DNA from: Phalacrocorax aristotelis
Taxonomy: Eukaryota; Chordata; Aves; Suliformes; Phalacrocoracidae
Assembly (NCBI RefSeq): GCF_949628215.1
Contig: NC_134284.1
Span: 186,001 to 250,000 of the forward strand
Reading direction: 5' to 3'
Length of the DNA: 64,000 nucleotides
Part shown: in pieces, positions 48,001 through 60,405 of the stretch
How positions within the stretch are numbered: the first letter of the stretch is position 1
Layout of the letters: every line of letters begins with the position of its first letter
Notes under the pieces: model-generated
What the model was told of the DNA's origin: nothing
Databases searched by the model: none
Seen by the model: only the letters and a program-made list of their open reading frames with translations
Translations under genes and position numbers: made by a program

Positions 48001-49618
48001 AAACAGCATTACAGTTTCTGCAGAGTTACCTTGTTCCTAGACATTTTGCCACGTTTGGTCTTCAGGTGTTGTAGTGCTGGGCTGATGCAGTTTGAAAGAC
48101 ACACTTTTAGTTCATCTAACAGACTGAAACTCGCTCATTGCTTTAGGAATTAGCAACTGTTTTCTAGTACAGTCTTGTGCCTTTCTTAATTAGGCTTGTA
48201 AACTCAGCATCGTGCCAAATTCTACTTCAGCTTATAGTTTTCCACCAGATGGCACACATAGCATACCAGACACGTCTTGTGTTCATGGAGATTCCTAAAG
48301 TACTTGCTATCTGGTCTCACAGTGTAGCATTACGAATGGATTGGTGCTGGGGCAGAAATCGGTACCCTTTCCTGAAATGAACACTTCTTACGCTACACTG
48401 GAACTGCTACTGACTGCTACTATATCAGTATATACTGAAACTCTTTCCATGGCCTTGAACCAGTCATGCTGGGTTTTAAATAACAAGGCTTTCTTAGAAA
48501 CAGTATGCTTAGGGTTTTTGCCTTAGATTAAGAACTGTAAATTATTCTGAATTGAGTTAATTTGGATTTTTACTTCGCTTCTTACCAGTGACCATCTCAC
48601 CCTTCTTATCTGGTTAGAAATATGTGTGCTGAAATTTAAAGACCGACCAGGACTTCTGTAGTTCTTGAAGCATTCACTGAAAGTACCATCTTTATCAAAA
48701 ACACATTCAACTTCAACAACTAAGGGGGAAAAGGAAGATGTGAATTTACACAGATAACTTCACACAGTTTGCTTTCATTTTCCAGTCTAATTCTGCTTCA
48801 ATTCAACAGTGTCTTGAGTAACTGAGTTCTCTGGCCCTGGCAAGGTATCTCGCTAATGGATTACTTTTATCAACTATCTCTGAGTAGCAAAGAAAATGAG
48901 TCTGTGGGCTCTTGCTTTTAGTTTGCTTGTTATGAAGCATCCTCTTTTGGCATATGCCAACTTGCTGTCACTGCCAACTGGAAAGAATCCTTTGTCACCC
49001 ATCTATGAGTCTACCTTTGCTCCTGGAAAACTGTGCTTTTATTCCTTTTCTAAAAATTCCAAACAGAAGTGGAACACTTGAAAACTCACATGAACGCTCA
49101 CTTTAAGTAGTGTTGAAGAAGTTTTTGGCTCATCAAGACAAATTATATTGTTCCCTGCTGGAACTATTCTTCTTCATTCTGAGCTCCAGAATATTAAGGT
49201 GCTCCATTTGTTGTCTGCCATAAGTAATTATATTATGAATTAAAACATGAACACACTGTGATCCAGTCACTCAGCAGTCCTTGGAGCATCTGGTTTTATT
49301 TCAGGTTCTTCCTGATCTGCTGGGTAGTTGGTTTTTAGGGAACAGAATAAATCCCTGATAAGTGGCAATTCCGATCTACTTCTGATATTACTTGTGTTCT
49401 GTATGCAACTTTCTGCCTCATACACTTGAAGACGCTTAATTGTGTAGGCAGTTCTTCTAGTAGATGTACTACAGGACAAGACTGATGTGACATTAATTCC
49501 TTTTTTTCTCTCTAGTTACCGTGCTGATACTCAGACATACCAGCCGTACAATAAAGACTGGATAAAGGAGAAGATCTACGTCCTCCTCCGCAGGCAGGCC
49601 CAGCAAGCAAGCAAATAA
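41998..49618 (+). CDS. ERH: ERH, enhancer of rudimentary homolog
   Basis: Complete coding sequence in four exons: 41998-42000, 45445-45532, 46693-46813 and 49516-49618. They join in phase to 315 nt, 104 residues plus stop, the usual length. The translation begins [20 protein letters not shown] and matches the vertebrate protein almost throughout; from memory the only difference from human is Ser for Gly near the end (QQASK). ERH is a small nuclear homodimer with a single alpha/beta fold that binds partners such as SAFB, CIZ1 and DGCR8, and works in mRNA splicing, meiotic-gene RNA silencing and microRNA processing. It lies head to head with SLC39A9. The Kozak context is weak (C at -3). A tandem duplication of part of exon 3 lies in intron 3. 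Confidence 0.98.
42001..45444 (+). other. ERH intron 1
   Basis: A 3.4-kb GT-AG intron. The first 260 bp are still CpG-island sequence with GGAA and GGCA repeats; the rest is AT-rich. No transposon or RNA gene was recognised. Confidence 0.85.
42117..42154. repeat. GGAA then GGCA tetranucleotide repeat
   Basis: Five GGAA units followed by four GGCA units in the first 160 bp of ERH intron 1. GGAA arrays can bind ETS factors; this one is short. Confidence 0.92.
45445..45532 (+). CDS. ERH: ERH coding exon 2
   Basis: Encodes residues 2-30 and the first base of codon 31, [20 protein letters not shown] to NECME. The acceptor is TTTTCAG and the donor GAAG|GTGGGT, phase 1. It contributes the first beta strands and the start of helix 1. 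Confidence 0.98.
45533..46692 (+). other. ERH intron 2
   Basis: A 1.16-kb AT-rich GT-AG intron with no recognised element. Confidence 0.85.
46693..46813 (+). CDS. ERH: ERH coding exon 3
   Basis: Encodes residues 31-70 and two bases of codon 71, [16 protein letters not shown] through DDLADLSCL. The acceptor is CTCCGTAG and the donor CTTGT|GTAAGT, phase 2. The 3' 75 bases and the donor are copied exactly in the adjacent intron. Confidence 0.98.
46739..46906 (+). repeat. Exact 82-bp tandem duplication across the ERH exon 3 donor
   Basis: Bases 46739-46824 recur identically at 46821-46906 (period 82, 86 matching bases). The copied unit holds the last 75 coding bases of exon 3, the GT at 46814 and the following intron bases, so a second identical donor lies at 46896. 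Reading on past the first donor meets TAA in frame at 46815-46817. Confidence 0.97.
46814..49515 (+). other. ERH intron 3
   Basis: A 2.7-kb GT-AG intron. Its first 93 bases include the duplicate of exon 3's end; the rest is AT-rich with no transposon recognised. Confidence 0.85.
49516..49618 (+). CDS. ERH: ERH coding exon 4 (last)
   Basis: Completes Val71 and encodes [20 protein letters not shown] to QQASK, then TAA. The acceptor is CTCTCTAG after a T-rich polypyrimidine tract. Confidence 0.98.
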
Positions 49619-50005
49619 TGGGGGCACTATCATTACATGGGTTTGGGGGAGGGCTTGGACAACAGGTGTGTACAGAGTGTAGTAGTGAACGTTTTGTATT
49701 ATAGTCATCCTGTTGCCATCTTGTTAAGCTCTTTAGCCAGGACTGAATGTATTGTTAGAGATGCAAGGATTTTGTTGGGTTTGACTTTTTTTCTGTGTAA
49801 ATGGAGAAGAAAGTGCAACATATTCGGCAGTTTTAATTTGGTTTTACCTCTGATTAGCTAATGGCCCTACCTTGTTTGAACCCCTGGGGCTGTTCACATT
49901 GTACTTGACCACGTTCACTGTATGTGCCCTTCAGTGGCGTTTCCAACATTTAGTTATGTCCTTGAGACAGTCTTAATGCGGAATAAAAAAACCTACCCTT
50001 TAGTT
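49619..50005 (+). other. ERH: ERH 3' UTR
   Basis: Runs from the stop codon to about 20 nt past the poly(A) signal at 49982. It is short (under 400 nt), as usual for this housekeeping mRNA. The cleavage site is estimated. Confidence 0.75.
49982..49987 (+). terminator. ERH: Poly(A) signal of ERH
   Basis: Canonical AATAAA 364 nt past the stop, followed by a T/G-rich stretch (gtgctgaattttgtattttc) suitable as the downstream element. Confidence 0.85.
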
Positions 50006-53000
50006 AAACTTGAGTGCTGAATTTTGTATTTTCTGCCAAACAACAAATTAAATCTCTCTTGCCTGGTTGCCAAAGAGCAGGGCTCAAGAAGCTGAACCAA
50101 CAGGTGTTTGCTGTATTGCAGAATGGCTCCAGTTCTGACCGGCCGAGTTTACTTCTCTGGCCTAGTCTTGACTACTGGCTTTCCTGGGGATCTTTGGGAA
50201 ACACAGCAACCCTCTTGCACTCTAAACTTGATCTTTCTATAAGACATTTATATTCAGGTAAGTGTGTCTGCTCTGGCATAGGTGATGGGTGAGAGCAGGT
50301 TGAACATACCACATAACAGACCCCATGAATTAGTCTACTTCCAGCCTTCCCCTGGGCAAGGAATAGGCAAAGCAAATTGTTTTGATGGGAATCTGCCCCA
50401 AACAGCATTTTCTTTATACAAAGCATAAGGACTTAACTGCTTGCACACACTGTCAAATTATATTTGCCCTGGATATCTTGAACACTGATGTCTCTGTAAT
50501 TTTGCTGTACTGAAAAAGTTGGGACTGGAAGACACATTAGACCAAAAAGTACAGCAGGTAGAAAAGCAAGGCTGGCATGGTACTTTGTGCCTTTGCGTTA
50601 GTCTAGAGTTTCTCTACTATAGGTACAGATTTGGGTCTTAGACTGTGGAGGTATACTGAACCAGGAGCAGTTCCAGGATTAACAGAGGAAGGTAGTTCTC
50701 TCCAGTGCACTTCACTTCCTGACACACACCAATAGTTTTTGATGGACCTCTCAGCAAATGGATTGGCTTGAAAGAATCTGAGGTCAATTTGGCTGTCTAT
50801 AGTAAGGCTTTAATGAAAATGGCTTCACTAAGTGGTAAGTAATAGTTGCTGAAGACTTGGAATCAAATTACTGAAGAGACAGAAATTCTTAGAAAGATAT
50901 CAGGAGGGTGTGTTAAACTTTTTTCCCTAACAGGAATACAAATTGGAGACTAGGTCTACTAGCTCTGCAGTTGTAGTGACCCAGAATCAATTCAATCTGC
51001 TAATGTAAAACCATGCTTCCTTTGTAATAAATAGTAATTTTCAAAACAGTAGGTCAGAAGTATATTAATCCACTTAAGGTTACTTAAATATGTATGGAAG
51101 TTTTATATTCAAATGCAGCTTGACACTAAGTAAAACCTACAAAATTCACTGTTGCCCCATATAGTAACATTCAGGTTTAATATAAGCAGTGTTAGTTAAA
51201 CAGCTTGTATAGCTTCTCCTCCTGGATAGCAAGCAGTAAAATAACATGTTCTTTCCTGACACATTAGGTTTTACTTCTGATAAATATTTACAATTTTTTA
51301 AAAAAAATCTGTTATTCTCATGGATCATTCAAGGTGCTAAGTAGGATGTGATTTTTTTAGTCTTTAAGTGAAGCCAAATAAACATCCCTTCTCACTTCCT
51401 GTCACATTAAAATTAGTGATTTAATATTTTCCTCGTTCTGTGAGCTTGCTTTCAATTTAAAGAAAACCAGCAATGTGGGCTCTTTCCTTATTGTGAAAAG
51501 TGCAAGGAGCACGCTGAATCTGTAGTACTCCATAACTTGGAACACACCACAACTTTTCCTTCAAAGACAACCTAAAGTTCAGTCTGATTAAAAGAAGAAA
51601 AATATTCCTCTTTCTTGGTTTTGGCTCTAGTATAACATCTGTGCAAACTAAGGCCATGGAAGAAGTACAAAACGTGAATTTCTCATGTTAGAGCAGAAAA
51701 TTGGAAGAAGGTGCTTTAAAGCAGGTGGTAATAAACTTTTCTCCTTTATGAAAGAGACTTTGTGAAGGTATGTTTTTTGGAAAGTAGAAGGTAAACAAGC
51801 TTTAACTTCAAGATTAATTCACAGGAATTTGTAAAAGAAAAACAAAAAAACCACAAACTTCTACAGTCATCTCAGTAATTGAAGTTTTCACAGAATTGGA
51901 AAATGCAAGTAAATGTTCCTTTTATACCTCTGGAGCCAGACTTGATTTTGCTGGTACAAAGGTATTGTCTATAGACCACTTTAAGAGAAGAGACTTGGGC
52001 ATCATCGCTTTTCCCCCGTTGTCACCCAGCTACAAGTTGACACACCACACCCCACACCCCCCCCCCCCGAAATAAGCTACTAGTTAAAACTAGTGCATAG
52101 TTCTAGAGCTGCTGTTCTCCATATTCTTTTAGAGTTGCCTTTTACGTGATTTTCATGAAACAACAGATATGTTGCTGACCTGACTGAATACTCTGCAAGG
52201 AGAAAACATGCTGCAGCATCTACCTGATGTGCAACTGGTTAGAAAGAAGAATCTGGAAAGCTGTCTGCAATAATCACTGCCTTCAGAAATACAGTGAAGA
52301 GGGTTATGAGCATTTGGAAACATAAAATGTGGTAGTAGCCTGGCATTCTAGTAACGTGGTCTGGTCTAGTAGGCCAGGTGAAAAACTACTCTCAGTTTTC
52401 TTCTTGGCTCCTTTCCGGTAAAGGACAATAGCAGCGCATTTTGGACTTTGTCCAGTTGCAGCTGTCCTGGAGGCGTAGGACTGCACTTCTACTAAGATGT
52501 ACCAAGCATTTGCCTGAGTTTGGCTACTTTAAAAGTGAGGTTTGTCAGCAGCATTTTGTAAGGAAAGCCATAAGTAAATTGCATGATTATAGAAAGTATA
52601 TCAGAAAATAACCTGTCAGCCCATGCGCTCTTTCCCTGTGGGAGACTGGTGCTTCCTACATAAAGGATAGGTACGAGCAGCAGTGTTGGTCATACCTGCT
52701 ACAGCGTGGGAGGAGATGATAAATTGTATCTGCTGTTCCTGCTTGAGGGTCGTACAGTATTGTAAAGCACGGCTAAAGAATAGAATCCAGAGACCCAGTA
52801 TTTCCAAGGGTGGAAATACTTAATACATTTTCTTTTTTAAAAGCAAGTCATTTAAGCAAGCCTGGCCTGAGTTCAATGAGATGTATGAGACCTCATCCAT
52901 CGCCTGCAGTACAGAGCAACTGAGATGCTTGCCTGGCTTCAGCATGGCTTGTGGAGCCGTGGAACATGCTGCATCTTTTCTAATCATGGAATAGGCAAGT

Positions 53001-55464
53001 CCTCATGCAGACGCTGGGCTGCCTACTACTGATTTCAGGTGGAGGCATGACCAGAATGGTACAACTCATTTCTTGGCCTGGCTAGTTACTCAGTAAGTGG
53101 TAACACAAAGTTCAGTGAGGTGACTGAGCTGGTCACTGCTGTTGAGAAGCATAATGCTGCTCCACACTACATACAAAAGAGACATTGGGTGTTGTGGGGA
53201 AGAGGATGGCAGCCAATAGACACCAACAAGCAGAGTAGCCTGTCACTTAAAAAAAAGAAAACCAAAGTCTCATCTGAGGCTTTGAGAACCAGGTCAAGCA
53301 TGGTAGATGCTGTTGCAGAAAACAGTAGATGAATTGTCATCTATATGTTTTTTATATATATACACACAAAGGACCATTTTACCTCCCATTGCATGCTCAG
53401 TAATGCACTGGGGCAGGATGCCTGACACTATTCTGTTGCTTACTTTAATTATTCCTTTGGTACAGGCCTAAATCTTGCAGCCAGTTCAAGGACCTTGGTC
53501 TAATGTAACCCCCTAGGATTAGAATTTCAGTTGTATTTGACACCACAATAACAACAGGACCATTCTCACAGGAATCTCACTCTGCAGCCTCCTTCAGCAA
53601 GCAAGAAGGTAAAAAGCAAAATTGAGTTTGTATTCCTGCTTGGAGGGTGAAATAAACTAGGTAGTTAAAATACTTGTCTACAGTTTCTACCATCATCATG
53701 TTCTTTTAAAATAGTCTGAAATCATGACATCCATCACAACATATCATAAGCACAGCAGGAAAGGAGCATCCCCATCATTACATGAGTCTGTTCTCGTGTT
53801 TAATGCCACTGTCATGTACAGTGGGGAAAAGGTAAGTAGGAGCCAAGATCACCTTGTTATCTTTGTCAGTAACTAATATACGTGCTTCAGAAAAAACCTG
53901 TTTACAGCAAGAGGAGACTTTACCACACGCAGTATTTTTTAGGTTGGAAGAACCACCAGATTTTTCACTTGCATTAGAAAGAAGTCAGTTCCTCATTGTG
54001 ATCTCATTACCATGTGCCAAGCAATGAGCTACTTCATGATGCACTGAAAGTACGGATGCTCCCTAAGATGACTTTCAAGAGGCAGAAGGTGAATGCTCCA
54101 GCTGCTTTGCTTTAGAGTACGTAAATAGTTACGTACATTTGCAATTCCCACTGAGTAACAGCCTGACTGCAGTGGGACTCAGCTATGTTGGAAATCCAAA
54201 TAATCCATCAAGAAAGCTAATAAACAGTGAAAAATCAAAGGTACCTGATACTGATACTGCTAGACCTTGGAGAGCATTAAACCAATTATAAATTCTGTCT
54301 TACTATTATCATAGGCTGGGGTGGGGGAAGTATCTCCAGGGCCAGGGAGCATAATTTAGCAATTCTCCAGCAGGAGATGGTATATGGCTGAGGGTAGCGA
54401 CTGAGTCCTTGATTCTCAGCCTCACTGAGCATCAGCACTGCTTGCCTTAGGTACCCAGTGTCCCTTGAAGTCTGGGGTGCTGACTTCATTATTTATCTTA
54501 AAGAGAGAAATAACTTGTACTCTTGCAGTTTATGTATAGCTAGTACACCTGTTGAAATAGAACGTTATTTTAAAGCTCTGCCACATTAGTCAGTTCTCTT
54601 AGATTTTCTACACTGTGTCTTGTCTGCTATGATGTTACTTGGTGTTGGCTGAATATAATGCACCATTCACCGAAATAGCAGGGAAATGAATCTGCCACCA
54701 AATTGAGATGTTTGCCTGTGTGTAGTACAAGGCAGCTTTCTCTTCTGACCCATTAATAAATGCTTCATATTCACTATGTCTGAAAAGGATTGAAGTTAAA
54801 GCAAGCCCCATCTGGATTTGTTACAGGAAAGCATCATATTCCAGCAATTAGTTTTCTCGTTACTGTAGCCTGAACTATGCCTGTATGAACAGTTTCTCTG
54901 GATGAGGTTTGGGCACAGCTCCAGTTTATAGGTTTTATTCCTACTATTTGTGCTGAGTTTGCATATGACACATAAGTAAAACTTGCATGCTGCATATCCC
55001 AGCTGAGTGCCATCCCTGGTAGAGCATTAGCAAGGAGTTTATTACCAATTTTGTACATGCCCTAGTTGATCTGCTGCTGCAATCTCCACAGTGTCTCCAT
55101 AGTCCTTCCAACTAAGGTTATTACTGTGTTCTGTCACCTCAGCAAACATCAGTGACATAAGCACAGCTTCTGGAACGCTGTGTAGCAGCTGCCTGCCTTG
55201 TGTTTGTGCCATCTAAGTCAACACAACCTGGAAAAGAGTAAAAACTGGGCTATGTACTGGGAAGCTGTGTTTCTGGACTCTACCACTGGCTGAATATGAC
55301 ACTTGTATGGCCTAGATCTCTAATGTACCAGTGCTTCTATCTAGTGTATTTGATTCCTGTTCAGACAGCTTCTGCATCACTCCATTGACTGTGCAGGAAA
55401 TGGGCTCCTAAGTTTGAACTATTACCTTCTTAATTACCTAGGGGATTGGGTTTCACACACTCCC
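50006..55464. other. Intergenic region downstream of ERH, no gene recognised
   Basis: About 5.5 kb of AT-rich sequence with a C-rich tract at 52043-52069. GALNT16 follows ERH in mammals, tail to tail, but none of its exons is recognisable here. Small open frames carry no known motif. Confidence 0.6.
52043..52069. repeat. C-rich simple repeat
   Basis: Short CA/C tract ending in a run of about twelve C. Low complexity only. Confidence 0.85.
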
Positions 55465-55620
55465 AAAACAAAGATGTTGCCCTGAGAGGTTGGGGAATAT
55501 CCATCCTCAGAGACGTTCAGGGCCTGACTGGACACAGCACTGAGGAACCTGATCTGAGCAGGATTTGACTAGATGACTTCTGGAGCTTTCTTCCAAACTA
55601 ATTTATCCATCATTCTATTG
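55465..55620 (+). mobile_element. CR1 LINE 3' remnant, plus strand, highly diverged
   Basis: Weak but ordered CR1 3' blocks: gccctgagaggttggggaat, ccatcctcagagacgttcag, gatttgactagatgacttct, ggagctttcttccaaacta and attctattg at the end. It is short, old and without an open frame. Confidence 0.7.
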
Positions 55621-55922
55621 GACTCACTACCAGAACATCCCATGTCCTGAAAAATGGAAAACCTCAGCTTTGAATCCCTACTCTGACAAATTTCATGTGG
55701 ACAGAGTCCCCCAGGCCACCTAGGACAACGCTGCAAATGGCAGGCTGTCACGTACTCATGAGTAAGGTTTGCATGACACAATAGTAGGATTCACTAGACT
55801 ACAGAAAGTGCAACTAATCCCCAGTGACAAAGGTAGGGTGCAGAACAGTTAGATTTGATCTTGTTCTGATATTCTCTTTGAATGAATGAAGGTTCACATG
55901 GGATACTGAGAATATTGCCTTG

Positions 55923-57749
55923 TGTGGTGGGCTGACCCTGGCCAGGTGCCTACCAAAGCTGCTCTATCACTCCTCAACTGGGGAGGGGAGAGAAAATGTA
56001 ACAAAAAGCTTGCAGGTCAAGATAAGAAGAGGGGAGAGATCACTCAGCAATTACTGCCACAGGCAAACCAGAGTTGACTTGGGGAAATTAGCTTAATTTA
56101 TTAACAATCAAATCAGAGTAGGGTAATGAGAAATAAACCGAAGTCTTAAAACCTCTTCCTCCCACCCCTCCCTTCTTCCCAGACTCAACTTTACTCCCCA
56201 ATTCTCTACCTCTTTCCCACCAGCAGTGCAGGGGGGGATAGCGAATGGGGGTTGGGGTCAGTTCATCACACAATGTCTCTGCTGCTCCTTCCTCCTCAGG
56301 AGGAAGACTCCTCATGTAACCAGGGTGATGAAGTTAACCAACCATGGCTGTGGCTATACTATCCAACTGAACATTAAAGAATACACTGATTGTCCCCAGG
56401 CTTAATCTGTATTTTAGTCATTAGTTAATCATTAATGCGAATGAAACAATAGATAATATGTTTCTGTCACAGCCCCTCTTTTAAGGCTCAAAGCCTAACT
56501 TTTAGATCCCAAACCATCACTTTCAGGGTCCAAACCTCTGTTTTAAGGATTAAAGCCTCATTTTTTAGGTAGCAGTGATTCAGGGAATAAATGGTTGGGT
56601 GTTACTAATGCAATCTAGTGTAGCTCAACAAACGCTGGGGCCCGGAGCCAAAACTTAACCAGGATAATGAAGTAACCTTAACAGGAACAGCCTGCACGAT
56701 GACTAAAACTTGTTGCTTTGGGGGACTCAGAAAGGCCTCAAGATAAGAAGCGCCTAAACAAAGTTACAATGACATTTGACCTTAAGGAAAGCAGATGTAC
56801 AGAACCATAGAGATAAGGAACTGCAGAGCAAACACTGAAACAGAACAGACCATCCCTCAAGGATAGTACATACTTAATCTCAGAACTGAGTTTGCTCAAA
56901 AGCAAAGGTTAACTAGCAGACACAGTGATGAAGAGTATATCCTTCATCCAGAGACCCCTGACAACCACCCGGAGACACCAACAGGCATAGACAAATGATA
57001 TCTGCATAGGATGATTATGTATATCTTTTATGGGAAAACTAATTAATATGTATATGGAGAATGTACTTAACTGGCACAATGAGATCTGATGGTATGCAGG
57101 TTAGGAGGAGCAATCCCCTGTGCATCCTGCTCCATAAATAAAGAATGCCTGCCTTTTAACACTACATTGGCATTACGAGGTTTATTCCTGATTTCAGTGA
57201 CACACTCTTCCCCTGCTCCAGCACAGGTCCCCTGCAGGGTCACAAAGCCTGCCAGCAAACCTGCTCCAGCACGGCCTTCTCTCTCCACAGGTCCTGCCAG
57301 GAGCCTGCTCCAGTGCGGGCTTCCCATGGGGTCACAGCCTCCTTCAGGCATCCACCTGCTCTGGGGTGGGGTCCTCCATGGGCTGCAGGGGGATATCTGC
57401 TCCACCACAGACAGTCATGGGCTGCAGGGGAATCTCTGCTCTGGCACCCAGAGCACCTCCTCCCCTCCTTCACTGACCTCGGTGTCTGCAGGGCTGTTTC
57501 TCTCACATGTTCTCACTCCTCTCTCTGGCTGCACTTACACAGGGATTTCCCCCCCCCCCCCTTCTTAAATCTGTTATCCCAGACACGGTACCACCATCAC
57601 TGATGGGCTCAGTCTTGGCCAGCAGCAGGTCCGTGTTGGAGCCAGTTGTCATTGGCTCTATCAGACATACGGGAAGCTTCCAGCAGCTTCTCACAGACGC
57701 CACGTCTGCAGCCCCAGCTACCAAAACCTTGCCGCACAAATACAATACG
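55923..57749. mobile_element. Avian ERV LTR interrupted by a second LTR-like insert
   Basis: The outer LTR starts TGTGGTGGGCTGACCCTGGC and ends near CGCACAAATACAATACG. It is flanked by a perfect 5-bp duplication CCTTG (55918-55922 and 57750-57754), which fixes both ends. Its halves are 55923-56314 and 57203-57749 and read as one avian LTR (about 940 bp) if the middle is removed. Internal repeats of a GGGCTGCAGG-like unit lie in the right half. The sense direction is probably minus, where AATAAA occurs near 56100, but this is uncertain. No internal retroviral genes are present. Open frames of up to 159 codons across it are not host genes. Confidence 0.88.
56315..57202 (+). mobile_element. Nested LTR-like insert
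   Basis: An 888-bp block from TGTAACCAGGG to TTTCAGTGACA splitting the outer LTR. It has TG...CA ends, AATAAA at 57137-57142 about 60 bp from its right end, and a following short U5-like tail, the layout of an LTR read on the plus strand. No flanking target duplication is evident, so the boundaries rest on my recollection of the uninterrupted outer LTR. Composition (AT-rich, few CpG) differs from the outer LTR. Confidence 0.65.
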
Positions 57750-57754
57750 CCTTG

Positions 57755-60123
57755 TCATAGAGGTTTAGTTTTAAGGTAATCAGACCTGACACCCAGATGC
57801 AGTACCCCAACCCCCATACGCTCACACACCCCACAAGCCTTTCCAGCCCTCAACAAATTAAAAAAAAAATCTGTATGAGAGAGAAAAGACCTCAGAAATC
57901 TGTGATGTTCTGATAGGGAAAGCTCAAGGACATTGCAAAATACCAGGGGAAGATAAGAAACAGGCCATGTGTGACAATGGAGAGAAAAGCAATCACACCT
58001 GTGCCCCAGCCCCCAACCTAACACCCCCACTAATGTCACTGGGAGGCAAAGGCATCCTAATGCAGTATCCAGTATTGTACTTGCAGGGGGAAGAGGAAAG
58101 TCAACACTAATAGAACCAGAAATAAACCTTGTTCCACATTTCATTTTTAGCTACGCCTACTCTCAGGTTCTGAGCAGGAAGGGAAGGGGGGAGGGAAGAA
58201 ACCTTTCCTCTCTCAGTACATGAACTTGATATCTGAGGGAATTCTTAGCTTGTACATCTATTCCACTGTAACACTAGAACATAGCAGAAGCACCAAGACG
58301 TAACCAGAGTGTAACAAGCAGAGTCAGTATTCAAGTCTTCTCTTTGAATGAGTGCTTTTCTCAAATCCAGAATTGTTTCTTCTGTAACCCCATCATCTCC
58401 AGAAGTTTAGCCAGCACCAAACCAATGCAGCTTTCCTTGCCTGGCTTGTAATGCTGCTCCAGAACACAGTTCATTAGTATCCTTCTAGATTCTGAGCCAA
58501 GTGAATTTAATTTGAATTTCTATCCCCTTTGTACTAGTAGCATCTTTTTATCTTCTTTCTCCAAGTACCTGTCCCCTCATCTTCCAGGAAAACCAGTTAC
58601 TCCCTATCACAAATTTGCTAAATTAATTATTTGTGATTGGTTATTTCTTCTCATACAAGAAATTGCTTTGTCTCTTCCTCATGCTAGCAATTTTCTGCAT
58701 GTTTTCCTGTCCAGGTTAGTCTTTGATCAAACATAGTTATCATTCTGGACACCTGCAACTCTAAATGAAGTTTACCAATCTTTCGTACTGTGGTAATGAT
58801 ATATCCTTACTCTTAACCAAGAATGAATCATTTAATGCCTCTAAAATTGCATGTGTTATTTATGTGTTTACAACACAGTTGTTCAGTAATCACTCAGCGC
58901 ACCCTCTATCATCTCCAACTAAAAGCATTCATTATTCATACAAAATGAAACAACTTCACCTAGAAAGCTTAAGGGAGAGACATACCAACAAAGCAGTTGC
59001 TCTTAATGAGGACACTCACCTGGGATATTGCAGAGGACTCAAAGTCTGTCTGAAATAAGCAAAGCAGGAGCTATATTAACCATGAACCTGTGTTGCTCCT
59101 TTTCTTGGCAGACAAGCACCCAAATGAAGTCAACCATAGCTCCAGGAAATACTTCCCTTCTGAAAATCCCAAGGAAAAATAGATGCCTCCATCCATCTTA
59201 TAATTAATGGCCTTATCATCTTGTTAGCATATTGCATAACCTAAGCAGCTGTCTTCTGTCTGTCTCGCTCCTCAGTCCCAATCCTCCCAAACTATGGGAA
59301 GTGTATCCATGTCATTTGGAAATCCAGATTCCTCCTGTGGGGGAACAGTAGCCAGCAGAGTTTTTATCAACAACCCACTGCCCTGCAAGACACCTCAAAT
59401 AAAACTTTTTAAGCTCCATAAACCTGCGTTCTCAGTTTAACCTGTTTCTGTAGAAAATTTGTTACTACCTCCAGGCATGCTGTCATTAAAAGTTAGATGC
59501 TACTTAAATATAGTTGCAGGGAGAATGGAGGTTCAGCCTCAAAAGTGTTTGACATGTAATTCAGATTGAAAAAAACTACCTGTGTGGCTTACCCAGGCTC
59601 CCTTCTAGCTCCTGGCATAATATAACAGTAAAATGCAGGTCCCAGCCCAATACCAGCTGAGCTAGCTTCACGCTCAGCACCTCAGACCAATTCCCCCTTT
59701 CCCTCCCTCACACATGCATTGACCTAACTGATATCTTTTGCCCTACTTGCCATCAAATGCTGACACCCACCCTAACAAGAGCAATAAGTGGTGCTAACTA
59801 GTTAATGCAGAAGATTTTCTAAGAATTGAAACACACACCTCTTCCTACTTACTTAAACAAGCCCCATAAAGAGAAATCTGTCAATGGTTGTTAAATGCAA
59901 GGATGTGAGCCCTGGCTCAGGATGCTAATCCATTTTGGGAGAGTAGCACCATGTAATTGCCCTGTTCTTATGGGTTTTTTTTCCTACAGAAAAAAAGAGC
60001 TACAGAATAAAAATGCACAGTAACTCGTGGAGCAATCTCAGGCTCCAGGCCTTGCTCCAGAGACGGAAATCTCCTAAACCACTGGGCTAGCATCATACAT
60101 CCTTTGTCCAAATTAAGCTTTAT
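57755..60123. other. Intergenic, no gene recognised
   Basis: About 2.4 kb of AT-rich DNA with small overlapping open frames (129 codons at most) and no recognised motif. Confidence 0.55.
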
Positions 60124-60405
60124 TATAGAATCATAAAATCATAGAATCATTAAGATTGGAAAAGCCCTCTAAGATCATCAAGTCCCACCATCACCACAAC
60201 ACCACCATGCCTCCTAAACCATGTCCCGAAGTGCTACGTCTACAAGTTTTTTTGAACACCTCCAGGGATGGTGACTCCACCACCTCCCTGGGCAGCCTGT
60301 GCCAGGGCCTGACTACTCTTTCGGTAAAGAAATTTTTCCTAATAGCCAATCTAAATCTCCCCTGACGCAGCTTGAGGCCATTTCCTCTCATTCTTATCAT
60401 GCAAG
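60124..60405 (-). mobile_element. CR1 LINE 3' end, minus strand
   Basis: Minus-strand CR1 with its terminal repeats intact (on the plus strand agaatcataaaatcatagaa), followed by the 3' UTR and the last ORF block. Its minus frame reads [20 protein letters not shown] and [15 protein letters not shown], typical of the end of the CR1 ORF. It is 5'-truncated at about 60405 and is one of the better-preserved copies here. Confidence 0.93.

Noticed and set aside
57067-57603. Frames of 88-159 codons on both strands
   Set aside because: They lie in the right half of an LTR and in its internal GC-rich repeats; no host or retroviral domain is recognisable.
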